Source: G963663365 sp963663365
GTDB taxonomy: Bacteria > Hinthialibacterota > Hinthialibacteria > Hinthialibacterales > G963663365
Assembly: GCA_963663365.2 (NCBI GenBank)
Contig: CAXXIH010000008.1
Span: 62,001 to 126,000 of the forward strand
Direction of reading: 5' to 3'
Length of the DNA: 64,000 nucleotides
Part shown: positions 27,163 to 35,023 of the stretch, piece by piece
How positions within the stretch are numbered: position 1 is the first letter of the stretch
Layout of the letters: the number at the start of each line of letters is the position of its first letter
Made by a program: the position numbers and the translations under genes
The notes under the pieces: generated by a model
What the model was told of the DNA's origin: nothing
Database searches by the model: none
What the model saw: the letters and a program-made list of their open reading frames with translations, nothing else

Positions 27163-27450
27163 CGACGGAACTCCTTCTTTTGTCAAAAATCGAAATAAAG
27201 TCCACTCAAATCATTGTTTGGAACACAAAATTATTTTACTTCCAATTGGTATGGCCGCCAATTCAGCGATGCTTACTCCGCTTCTAATTTTCACAAGGCT
27301 GTCCGTGAGCCGCATAAGCGCCGGATATCCGTATAAACAGAAATAGACAGAATGCGATTCTGCTAAAAGATAAGCCATAAGCGGATTCGGCTTTGCACAG
27401 ATTTAAGAGGGAAAAAGGCTGAGGATGGATACGTAAGTCTAGTAAAATCA

Positions 27451-27478
27451 GAGTGGGCGATAATGGAATCGAACCATC
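27451..27478 (-). repeat. 28-bp direct repeat at the intact tRNA-Val 3' end
   Basis: Partner of 25555-25582. Overlaps bases 27454-27478 of the tRNA and three bases beyond its discriminator base. Both copies have the same orientation, as expected for attL/attR. Confidence 0.75.
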
Positions 27479-27527
27479 GACCTCTGGTATGTGAAACCAG
27501 CGCTCTAACCAGCTGAGCTAATCGCCC
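27454..27527 (-). tRNA. tRNA-Val(CAC)
   Basis: 74 nt. Acceptor GGGCGAT pairs with ATCGCCC, followed by A. The D-stem is GCTC/GAGC. The anticodon stem CTGGT/ACCAG encloses the loop TTCACAT, so the anticodon is CAC, reading GUG (Val). The T-stem is GATGG/CCATT with a TTCGATT loop. CCA is not encoded. The gene's 3' end is duplicated at 25555-25582. Confidence 0.95.
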
Positions 27528-27695
27528 GAACCAACAACCCGTGAATTCAAGCACTGCTAGCGCATTAACTCAAGTCGCACCCGGAAAGCATTGTGAGTCG
27601 GGGGTTTGCACTTCGGCTGGGGCGGCGGCGGATGATGGGCTATCCTGGCAAACCGCCTAAACCATTGGCAGGTGGGCGGATGGGATGAGGATGTT

Positions 27696-30170
27696 ATGAA
27701 ATCACAGCGGATACGGCATATATGCCACTGGCTGGGTATCATCGGCCTGACGGCTATCTGTTGGGTACAAGCCCCGCAAGCGGAGCCAGTCAGCCACCCG
27801 GCGCTTTCTCAATCCTGCTATAACTCCGGCGCGCTGATGCTGCGCAGCCTGGAACCATACCGCACCGCCATTCCGCAATTACCGGAATCAACGAATAACA
27901 ATCCCGCGCTGCTGTTCCTGCCTGGTGGCGCACAACTTCCATTTGCGGTCCCGCAAATCCTGCGCGCGGCGGATGTGGATGCGGCGATACTGCCGACGAT
28001 TTCCGAGCCCCAATGGCGTCTGGGGCCGGACCGCACCCCACTGATGCTCTATCCGGGCGATCCCGGCGCGAATCAAGAAACCATACGCGATGCAGTCCGG
28101 GCCTTGTTTGAGCGCATTGAAGCCAGGGAAGATTCCATCCCGGTCAGCGGACTTCCGGAGGCTCTGTTATCCGCGCCGAACTCCTCCCAGGCAACGGTTC
28201 CGGTGGCTTTGGTCAATACGCTTTTAACTGCTGAACGTTGGGCTGTCCTGGCCGACCTGGAAACCGGAACAGCGCTCAGCGATGAAATACAAACGTACTG
28301 GGCAGCCTGTGCTGACGAACCCACGGCGGACACCTTTCCCACGCTCGCCGTACAAGCGGCCGGTATAACCCAACGTGCGCGGGAAGCCCTGCTTCAGGCT
28401 TCAAACCGCCTTCCCAGTAATACGCAACCTCCGTCACAGAGTGGCGCACAGGTTGTTGTGGTATGGAATCCGTGCGCATTCGAGCAAACCGCAACAGTTA
28501 TGGTCAACGTGCCACCAGGTACAGTTGTTACCACTGAGGAAGGCCGCGCGGTCCCGCAGCATCAGGATGCCTTCAAGCCCGCTGGCGGAGAGACGGTTCC
28601 GACTGTATTCCAGGCTGAAAATCTCCCGGCCTTGGGCTATCGTGCGTTCTATCTGCAAAAAGGAACCGCTAAAGAGACCCAAACACGCACGTTGACCGAG
28701 GCGGAACGGCTGCGTACACACGATTACTTGATCGATGTCGATCCATCACGGGGCGGCGTGGTGCGGATCATCCACCGTGATAGCGAAATCCCGGTGCTGG
28801 AGGCCAACGGTGAGGGAGCGGCAATCGGTCTATGGGGAACCGAAACCCAGCAAAACCGGGCCGTGTGCGAACTGCTTGAAAGTGATTTGGGTTACGCACT
28901 CCGGGTACGGTCAGAGACGAAAGACACAGGCTATCTGCTTTATTGCGCTAAACATGCTCCCGGTATCCAACTTCAGCCATTCGGAAAGAGCACACAAGGA
29001 TTTTGGCTTTCAGCGTCCAAACTGGCAGGCAACCAATGGGTGGCGGGTGAGGATTTGAGCGCTTACGCGCTTCCCTGCACCACTGGCAACACTCCACAGC
29101 CCCTGCGCAAAGCCCGGTGGCTGGACCTTTCCTCCTCGCTCACCGTGCAAAGCGGCAAAGAACCGCCGGTCCCCATCGGACCGGTCGAAATCGTAACCGG
29201 CAATCATCCTGAGAGCATCCACGCCGGTCATGCCTTGCTGCACGCTCTTTTGCAGGCCGCCATTCCGTCCACGCTCAGCATCTCGAACCGGGAATCCGGA
29301 GTGGATATACCGGAACAAGCCGAACGCCTGTCGCGTCTCATCATCGGGCCGGATGAACCGGAGAGTGTGGCCCAGGAAGCCATCGATGCATTGCCGGATA
29401 GCGCGTTTCACTACTTACAGGCGCGTCTAAAAGCCAAGGGTTGGGCGTTGCTCCTGACCGAAGACCGAAACACCCAAGGCACACCCAATGGCAATCCGGC
29501 GCTGTTGCTGGTTTCCCGCGAGGATCGCTTGGGCGAGGCTGTTGAGGATACGGCCGCGCAGATCGCAGAAACAAAGACCCTCGACCTGCATTCCCGCGCC
29601 ATGGCTTTCAAGCCGGAGCATTTCCAGGGTGTGGCCCAGGGCAAAGACAAGCAAACCGTGGGCCTGGCCTTGGTGAGCCGGTCCGGTGTACAGGCTGAAA
29701 TGGCCCCCGGTGGACAGCTGCATGTTGCGGCTAATGGGAACCATCCGGAGGAACCGCTTTGGCTGCTGCCGCACAGCGGTGACTGGCGGACAGGCAATAT
29801 TGCGCATCACGCAGAAACCTGCGCCCTGCCCTGTTCGGCGCAGGTCTTGGAGCCAGGCGTCCCGCTTTTGCAGAATGCCCGGAGTTGGCTGCAACTCGAA
29901 TGCATGGATGGGGGCGCAGTGGAACTTGTGGGCGCTTTTATACGGGATGATACGCTCGCTCTGTTTGTGAGGGAGACAGTGGGCTGGGAAACCGATGCTT
30001 CACTCCAAACCGGCTTTGCCATCCACCGGGCAAAGCAGAGCCACAGCATAAATACGGCTCACAAACGGCTGCATGTTTCCGGCAGAGGAACCGTGAAATT
30101 CAGGATGTCAGCGTTCGCGATTGACACCCTGTATTTGGAACTCCGGGACAGGCCGCCGCGTGCGCAATAA
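27696..30170 (+). CDS. Secreted protein related to the C-terminal part of GH38 alpha-mannosidases
   Basis: 824 residues from the ATG at 27696 (an upstream ATG at 27672 is less likely). The signal peptide ends near APQAEP. Residues about 250-340 contain VVVWNPCAFEQTATVMVN and NLPALGYRAFYL, which match the beta-domain just after the catalytic domain of GH38 alpha-mannosidases, followed by a long beta-supersandwich-like region. The N-terminal 240 residues are too short and lack recognisable GH38 catalytic motifs (no N-terminal H-x-D metal site). It may be a lost or replaced catalytic domain, or a non-catalytic carbohydrate-binding relative. Confidence in export is high, in activity low. Confidence 0.6.
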   Translation: MKSQRIRHICHWLGIIGLTAICWVQAPQAEPVSHPALSQSCYNSGALMLRSLEPYRTAIPQLPESTNNNPALLFLPGGAQLPFAVPQILRAADVDAAILPTISEPQWRLGPDRTPLMLYPGDPGANQETIRDAVRALFERIEAREDSIPVSGLPEALLSAPNSSQATVPVALVNTLLTAERWAVLADLETGTALSDEIQTYWAACADEPTADTFPTLAVQAAGITQRAREALLQASNRLPSNTQPPSQSGAQVVVVWNPCAFEQTATVMVNVPPGTVVTTEEGRAVPQHQDAFKPAGGETVPTVFQAENLPALGYRAFYLQKGTAKETQTRTLTEAERLRTHDYLIDVDPSRGGVVRIIHRDSEIPVLEANGEGAAIGLWGTETQQNRAVCELLESDLGYALRVRSETKDTGYLLYCAKHAPGIQLQPFGKSTQGFWLSASKLAGNQWVAGEDLSAYALPCTTGNTPQPLRKARWLDLSSSLTVQSGKEPPVPIGPVEIVTGNHPESIHAGHALLHALLQAAIPSTLSISNRESGVDIPEQAERLSRLIIGPDEPESVAQEAIDALPDSAFHYLQARLKAKGWALLLTEDRNTQGTPNGNPALLLVSREDRLGEAVEDTAAQIAETKTLDLHSRAMAFKPEHFQGVAQGKDKQTVGLALVSRSGVQAEMAPGGQLHVAANGNHPEEPLWLLPHSGDWRTGNIAHHAETCALPCSAQVLEPGVPLLQNARSWLQLECMDGGAVELVGAFIRDDTLALFVRETVGWETDASLQTGFAIHRAKQSHSINTAHKRLHVSGRGTVKFRMSAFAIDTLYLELRDRPPRAQ

Positions 30171-30289
30171 GCAAATCGTTGGATTTCGTTATCGGCTCTG
30201 GTCATGCGCTAGTGCGGCGTTACGGCTTGGTGTACAGTCTTTCTTAGGGAACAGTGCAATTTTCATTCTGGTGTCGGGAGTAATTAATT

Positions 30290-31168
30290 ATGCCGCTTCT
30301 GGATGTGCATGAACGTACAGATCGTACGGTGGTTGTGTGTCTTCGCGACCGTGTTATAGCCAAATACTATATGAATCCTGATGGTTCACGTCCCTATTTA
30401 GGGGAACTGTGGACGCCGAACGGTGTGAATGTTTTAGGCGATACACCGCGCGATCATCCCCACCATCACGGGATTTGGTTGGGGCATGCCAAGGTCAACG
30501 GTCTCGATTTTTGGCGTGAGGACGGCGGCGAAGGCCGTCTGATTCACCGGGCTATGCTGGCAAAATTAAGCGGCGAAGACCGCGGAATTTTTGCGGTGTT
30601 GAACGATTGGCGGGATGTGGACGGCAAAAAAATCCTCGAAAACGAAACAACCTATATTGTGCATGAACCGGTCGAGCACGGATTCAATATCGATATCATA
30701 GTGCGCCTGCGCGCCTCGGAAGGCGATGTCGATTTCGCGGAATGCTCAGAATCGGGGCTGCCGTTCATTCGTGTGGCCGATAAGCTCGATGTTAACAGCG
30801 GCGGATGCATTACCAATGCGGATGGCATGGTGAATGAGGCCGCGACATTCGGCAAACGTTCACCATGGTGCGATTATTCCGGCCCATTGGATGACGGAAG
30901 TTACGCGGGGGTTGCGGTATTCGATTTCCCGGGCAACCGTGGCTACCCAACCGCCTGGTTTACCCGCGATTATGGAGTGATCTCACCGAATTCAACACTC
31001 TGCAACGGCGGCTTCAAACTGCGTAAAGGAAAAGACATGCTTTTCCGATACCGTTTTTATGTGCACGACGGCACCCTGTTGCGTGCGCGAGTGGCGCGTG
31101 AACACGACCGCTTTTTGGAGATGATTCAAGAAGCAAAAGACAGTATCGTAAAAGCCTCGCATAACTGA
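30290..31168 (+). CDS. DUF6807/PmoA-like protein
   Basis: 292 residues, no signal peptide, with GGGAG upstream of the ATG. The protein shows the signature of the family annotated as 'PmoA' or DUF6807: R-P-Y-L-x-E-L near residue 35, the His-rich D-H-P-H-H-H-G-I-W-L-G loop near residue 60, then F-W-R. The C-terminus has G-Y-P-T-A-W-F-T-R-D-Y-G. Despite the name, these are unrelated to particulate methane monooxygenase; they resemble galactose-mutarotase-type sandwiches and sit in sugar-catabolic clusters. Histidines suggest metal or sugar binding. It follows the GH38-like gene by 120 bases, consistent with a carbohydrate role. Confidence 0.75.
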   Translation: MPLLDVHERTDRTVVVCLRDRVIAKYYMNPDGSRPYLGELWTPNGVNVLGDTPRDHPHHHGIWLGHAKVNGLDFWREDGGEGRLIHRAMLAKLSGEDRGIFAVLNDWRDVDGKKILENETTYIVHEPVEHGFNIDIIVRLRASEGDVDFAECSESGLPFIRVADKLDVNSGGCITNADGMVNEAATFGKRSPWCDYSGPLDDGSYAGVAVFDFPGNRGYPTAWFTRDYGVISPNSTLCNGGFKLRKGKDMLFRYRFYVHDGTLLRARVAREHDRFLEMIQEAKDSIVKASHN

Positions 31169-31180
31169 TCCGGATCGACC

Positions 31181-31513
31181 TCAGTCATCCGGCTGAGGCT
31201 CAGCCTGCCACGTCACATTCCTGGCGTTAAACAGCAAGTGGAAACACAACCCTGTGTCATCCTCTACCCGGTAGTGGTAGAGCGGATAGATCCCCTCAAA
31301 CGTTTTCCAGGCCGCCAAAATCCGAGCGATTTTATGTTCTTTGCTCAGCCCCGGCCCGCCGGCGCCGCGCCGAAACCGTAAAGGTTCCATACGCGGTGCG
31401 GGGTGGCGGTCTGTTCCCTGTTGACAGTTGATTTCTTGTGCCTGATCCGGTCCGCCGGGTGTCCCCCAAACCACAGCGATGACCTCGGCATCCTGCAATA
31501 TCTCTTCATTCAT
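31181..31513 (-). CDS. Small hypothetical protein
   Basis: 110 residues, cytoplasmic, no recognised domain. It has a Gly/Pro/Arg-rich middle and a better-structured C-terminal third (EGIYPLYHYRVEDDTGLCFHLLF). No clear ribosome-binding site precedes the ATG. The left 70-bp repeat begins 11 bases upstream of its start, so its promoter region may have been rearranged by the toxin-antitoxin insertion. Confidence 0.5.
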   Translation of the reverse strand: MNEEILQDAEVIAVVWGTPGGPDQAQEINCQQGTDRHPAPRMEPLRFRRGAGGPGLSKEHKIARILAAWKTFEGIYPLYHYRVEDDTGLCFHLLFNARNVTWQAEPQPDD

Positions 31514-31523
31514 GGTGCAATAT

Positions 31524-31593
31524 TAATAAACATTTGTTCAATAGTCTAGAAAAAGAAAGTGTATATTCAAAATGGCAAATGGGGGGAGGATTT
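31524..31593. repeat. 70-bp direct repeat, left copy
   Basis: Identical to 32342-32411 over 70 bases except one A/C difference. The right edge coincides with the stop codon of the antitoxin gene. Together the copies enclose the two-gene toxin-antitoxin module exactly. Confidence 0.9.
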
Positions 31594-31924
31594 ACACGGC
31601 AATTACATTAACGCGGGCATGTTCACGGTCAGCAGGACATGGTTTAACAATGATCTCTACATCTTGATCGAGACGATTAAGCAAATGCATTAGCTTATCC
31701 ATAGAAAAACCGGAAACTTCTCCGCGCAGAATTTTCGATACTTTCGGTTGAGGAATACCGAGAATTTCAGCGGCCCGGACTTGAGTTAATCCGCGCTCAT
31801 GAATCAACACCCCGATGCGATGAATCAGCTCGGCTTTTGCCAAGCGGCGGTCAGGTTGAGGCAAACCAAGGTCGGCAAAAACATTACCACTACCGGTTTC
31901 ATATTCGGGCAATTTCGCATTCAT
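31592..31924 (-). CDS. XRE-family antitoxin (HigA-like)
   Basis: 110 residues. A helix-turn-helix of the XRE/Cro type occupies residues about 40-85 (LTQVRAAEILGIPQPKVSKILRGEV), followed by a short helix and an acidic/basic tail. The gene begins four bases inside the toxin gene (ATGA overlap), the toxin-first order typical of higBA modules. It should neutralise the RelE-like toxin and, with it, repress the operon, probably at the palindrome 32307-32322. It is bounded by the 70-bp repeats. Confidence 0.88.
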   Translation of the reverse strand: MNAKLPEYETGSGNVFADLGLPQPDRRLAKAELIHRIGVLIHERGLTQVRAAEILGIPQPKVSKILRGEVSGFSMDKLMHLLNRLDQDVEIIVKPCPADREHARVNVIAV

Positions 31925-32286
31925 TTAGGAACTCCTCGTTTGGCAAGCTCGGCGTGGATTCGTTTTGCTTCTTGCAGTCGAACCTTAATCAAGTCTAATT
32001 CCTTCTTTGGTGTCTTTATACCTTTTTGGGACTTCTTTTGAAACGCATGGAGAACATATAAAACATCACCTAATTTTACGGTGTAGACCGCGCGATAGGC
32101 ATCTTTGTCATAATCGCTCACAATTTCTACTATGCCCTCCATACCCTTCAAAATCTTTGTTGAAGAGTGTTTCCCGCCAAGTTGGGCTTCATAAAGAGCT
32201 TGGCCGATGATATGACGAACAACAATCGGAAAACACTTCACGACTTTCCGAGATGCGCCAATCCATACCACTTGTTTCAATTTCAT
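31921..32286 (-). CDS. HigB/phage Gp49-type toxin, RelE superfamily
   Basis: 121 residues from the ATG at 32286 (a longer frame begins at 32334). The motifs match the 'phage-derived Gp49-like/HigB' family: a basic start (KQVVWIGASRKVV), a MEGIVEIVSDYDKDAYRAVYTVKLGDVLYVLHAFQKKSQKG block in which K-K-S-x-K-G and D-x-Y-R-x-x-Y are characteristic, and a C-terminal helix. Relatives are ribosome-dependent mRNA interferases. Co-transcribed with, and overlapping, the XRE antitoxin. Confidence 0.88.
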   Translation of the reverse strand: MKLKQVVWIGASRKVVKCFPIVVRHIIGQALYEAQLGGKHSSTKILKGMEGIVEIVSDYDKDAYRAVYTVKLGDVLYVLHAFQKKSQKGIKTPKKELDLIKVRLQEAKRIHAELAKRGVPK

Positions 32287-32295
32287 CTTATCAAA

Positions 32296-32322
32296 ATTAT
32301 ACCCTATTTGATATAAATCAAA
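32296..32322 (-). promoter_or_regulatory. Toxin-antitoxin promoter with palindromic operator
   Basis: On the minus strand a TATAAT (32296-32301) lies just before the toxin start, and an inverted repeat TTTGAT-ATAA-ATCAAA (32307-32322) sits immediately upstream, where the spacer of the promoter would be. This fits autoregulation by the antitoxin. The predicted transcript would have almost no leader. A good -35 at the ideal distance is not seen. Confidence 0.45.
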
Positions 32323-32341
32323 CCACAGAACCATCTAATAA

Positions 32342-32411
32342 TAATAAACATTTGTTCACTAGTCTAGAAAAAGAAAGTGTATATTCAAAATGGCAAATGG
32401 GGGGAGGATTT
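32342..32411. repeat. 70-bp direct repeat, right copy
   Basis: Partner of 31524-31593. It starts 55 bases upstream of the toxin start codon. It may be the original sequence upstream of the 32514 gene, and includes a GGGGGGAGGA purine tract. Confidence 0.9.
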
Positions 32412-32513
32412 GATTCTAGTGCAGTGCGTAAACAGCAACGCTATAAAAACAAATCAATACACGCATACTATTGAATCTTCCGGCACAGCGAAACCGAATC
32501 AGGAGTATCCCAA

Positions 32514-34862
32514 ATGACCAGCCCCCGCTTTCTGTCTGCTGTTTTAACTGGCTTCTATCTTGTGTTATGCAGTCCGGCTTTGGCCGATACGTTGTTCGAT
32601 GTCGAGCGGCAATTATGGAAACCGGCGCCGGATGATGTTTATCTCCAAGAAGTCGCACAAAAAATACCCACTGATTCCCCCATTCAATCTATTGCGGCAC
32701 ACGATGGCGCGGGCTATGCGGTCATGGATGGCAAACTTTATGTCATCGAAGGCGAGAATCTCACGCCTGTGCAATCCGCGCCTCAAGAGATTCAATCGAT
32801 CCAAAACCAGGACGGCTCGCTTTGGGCATTGACAAAAAATGCCCTTTACCGATTGAAAGGCGATTCAGGCAATTCATGGGAAAAAATCGCTGATGGAAAG
32901 TTTGTGGATCTTTGTATGCATAATGGCGTGCTTCATGCGGCAACACGCGAAGATGCTTTCCGCTTGGAGAACGGAAAACTCGTCAATATCAAACCTGAAG
33001 GCGGATATCTTTCCAGCGATATAACGTTGGTCATGGAGGACGGTACCCAGGTCATTTCAGACCCCGTACGTTTGGGGCCGATTATGTGCATAACATCATA
33101 CAGCAGCACGCTGTATGCATTACGTCCGGGCAAGGTGGTTTTATTCGATGGACGTATTGTCGATGAAAACACCATGGACTGGGGAGCATTACCGTCGCCG
33201 AATACACGGGACATGTTGGCGCAAGGAAGCCGTCTGTTTATCGCAACCGACCGCGGGCTGGCGGTTCTGCGTGGTGCGGCCATGACCACGCTCACAGGTG
33301 AAGATGGGCTGCCTTATGAGGATACAACCTGCCTTGCCGAAGGTTTCAACGGCGATTTGTGGATCGGCACAACCACAGGCGCAATCCGTATGCTCAAAGA
33401 CGATTGGCATTACTTTGGCGCTCACCATTGGCTACCCGGCGATAATGTTCGGGATATCGCCGTGGACGGCAAGACTGTCTATATCGCCACGGATCACGGC
33501 ATCGGCATCATCCGTTATGAACCGTATACCTTGCGGAAAAAAGCCGATTACTACGAACGGCACATCGACGAATGGGGCCATAAACGGCTTGGATTTATAC
33601 ACACACTCTATTGGGGCGGCGACGATAAAGGGTGGATCCGCGAAATCAGCGATAACGATGGTGGGCACACCGCGCCTTATTTGGCAGCCATGGCATTCAA
33701 ATACGCGGTCACCGGTGATGAATCGGCGCGGGAAGCGGCGGTGGATACCTTTAAGGCAATGGTTTGGCTGGATGAGATCACGCCCAAAGACGGTTTTATC
33801 GCACGTGCGATCTGGTCCACAAAAGGTGACGTGGACCGTCGCGCCCAACACGGCTCCGGTGGTTTGCCCGCCAAATGGTATCCGACCGATGACGGTCTCT
33901 GGTATTGGAAAGGCGATACCTCCAGCGACGAAGTCGATGCGCATTTTTATAGTGTTTCGATTTTCCATGACCTCGTAGCCAACGACGCCGAGAAAAAACG
34001 CGCTCAAGAACACCTGGCCCGCATTGCGGCACATATTGTCGATAACGGTTGGGTTATGCGTGATATGGATGGGAAACCCACACGTTGGGGACGTTGGGAT
34101 CCGCAATATCTCTTCCAACCTTATGGCATGGCCGCTCGCGGATTAAATGGTATGGAAGCACAAACTATTGTGCAGACAGCCTACAGCCTTACCGGTGAAG
34201 AGAAGTTCAAGAAAGCATTTCAGCAGCTAATCGATTGGGGCTATCACACCTACACAGTGCGTCAGAAAATCACCTTCCCACCGAGCGATATTGCGCCTTG
34301 GGACGATAACTTGGCCTTTCGCAGCTATTACACATTGATCCGCTATGCCGACGACCCGATTCTTCGTTCGATTTATCTGCGCAGCCTGGAACGGACTTGG
34401 GAAGTCAAACGTATGGAAAAAGTATCTTGGTATAACTTCGCCTATAGCATCATGACCGGTAATGACGGCGAATTGGATGTCGGCATAAACCATCTGCGTG
34501 AATGGACTCTCGATTGTACGGAACACAGTTATAAGAACTCCCACCGCGCCGACCTGGCGCCCGAACCGGGTTACATTCCCTATGGCGGCGGCACACGGGG
34601 AATGTCCCCAAGAGAAACATCGGTAAAACGCGGAAGCCGCGACGCCCTGCCCTATGATGGGCATCAAGGCGGACGAAGAGTGATGGAGCCATCAGGTTTT
34701 TTGCGTGATTATTGGATGGCCCGGTATCACGGAATCATTGAAGCGCCTTCGGTCACAGATAAGGAGTTGATCTCGGTCAAACCGAGAACCGGCCAAACAT
34801 TCGGCAGCCCACCTTATGACGGCCCGGAACGGCCGGAGATTTCGATGGGTGAAGACTCTTAG
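32514..34862 (+). CDS. Secreted protein: beta-propeller fused to alpha/alpha-toroid domain
   Basis: 782 residues, with GGAG before the ATG. The signal peptide ends at PALADT. Residues about 50-335 form a propeller with two-component-regulator-like blades (GEDGLPYEDTTCLAEG, DLWIGTTTGAIRM, NVRDIAVDGKTVYIATDHGIG). From residue about 365 to 720 the sequence switches to a helical, aromatic-rich region (HTAPYLAAMAFKYAVTGDE, DDNLAFRSYYTLIRY, WGRWDPQYLFQPYG) resembling an (alpha/alpha)6 toroid of the glycosidase/lyase type. The combination suggests a carbohydrate-active enzyme or binder in the periplasm or outside the cell. No catalytic residues can be assigned with certainty. Confidence 0.65.
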   Translation: MTSPRFLSAVLTGFYLVLCSPALADTLFDVERQLWKPAPDDVYLQEVAQKIPTDSPIQSIAAHDGAGYAVMDGKLYVIEGENLTPVQSAPQEIQSIQNQDGSLWALTKNALYRLKGDSGNSWEKIADGKFVDLCMHNGVLHAATREDAFRLENGKLVNIKPEGGYLSSDITLVMEDGTQVISDPVRLGPIMCITSYSSTLYALRPGKVVLFDGRIVDENTMDWGALPSPNTRDMLAQGSRLFIATDRGLAVLRGAAMTTLTGEDGLPYEDTTCLAEGFNGDLWIGTTTGAIRMLKDDWHYFGAHHWLPGDNVRDIAVDGKTVYIATDHGIGIIRYEPYTLRKKADYYERHIDEWGHKRLGFIHTLYWGGDDKGWIREISDNDGGHTAPYLAAMAFKYAVTGDESAREAAVDTFKAMVWLDEITPKDGFIARAIWSTKGDVDRRAQHGSGGLPAKWYPTDDGLWYWKGDTSSDEVDAHFYSVSIFHDLVANDAEKKRAQEHLARIAAHIVDNGWVMRDMDGKPTRWGRWDPQYLFQPYGMAARGLNGMEAQTIVQTAYSLTGEEKFKKAFQQLIDWGYHTYTVRQKITFPPSDIAPWDDNLAFRSYYTLIRYADDPILRSIYLRSLERTWEVKRMEKVSWYNFAYSIMTGNDGELDVGINHLREWTLDCTEHSYKNSHRADLAPEPGYIPYGGGTRGMSPRETSVKRGSRDALPYDGHQGGRRVMEPSGFLRDYWMARYHGIIEAPSVTDKELISVKPRTGQTFGSPPYDGPERPEISMGEDS

Positions 34863-35023
34863 GTTCGCAGCCGAAGCCAAGCGTTCCATGAGATTACGGT
34901 ATGCTCGTCATATCCCCTCTATTATGGAGCGCAAGAATTGATAGGCTAAAATCTAAGCAGATGTGTTGTCACGAAGATTTTGTGTACTTTGTTGAGTAAA
35001 CCTATTGGTTCGGTGGTTTGGCG

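Noticed and set aside
31178..31204. Short hairpins (CCTCAG/CTGAGG and GGCTGA/TCAGCC) between convergent genes
   Set aside because: Stems of only six pairs, overlapping each other and the end of the 31181 gene, with no T-tract; not convincing terminators.
33432..34118. 228-codon minus-strand frame inside the propeller/toroid gene
   Set aside because: Antisense shadow of a gene with a signal peptide and coherent domains; no start signal.
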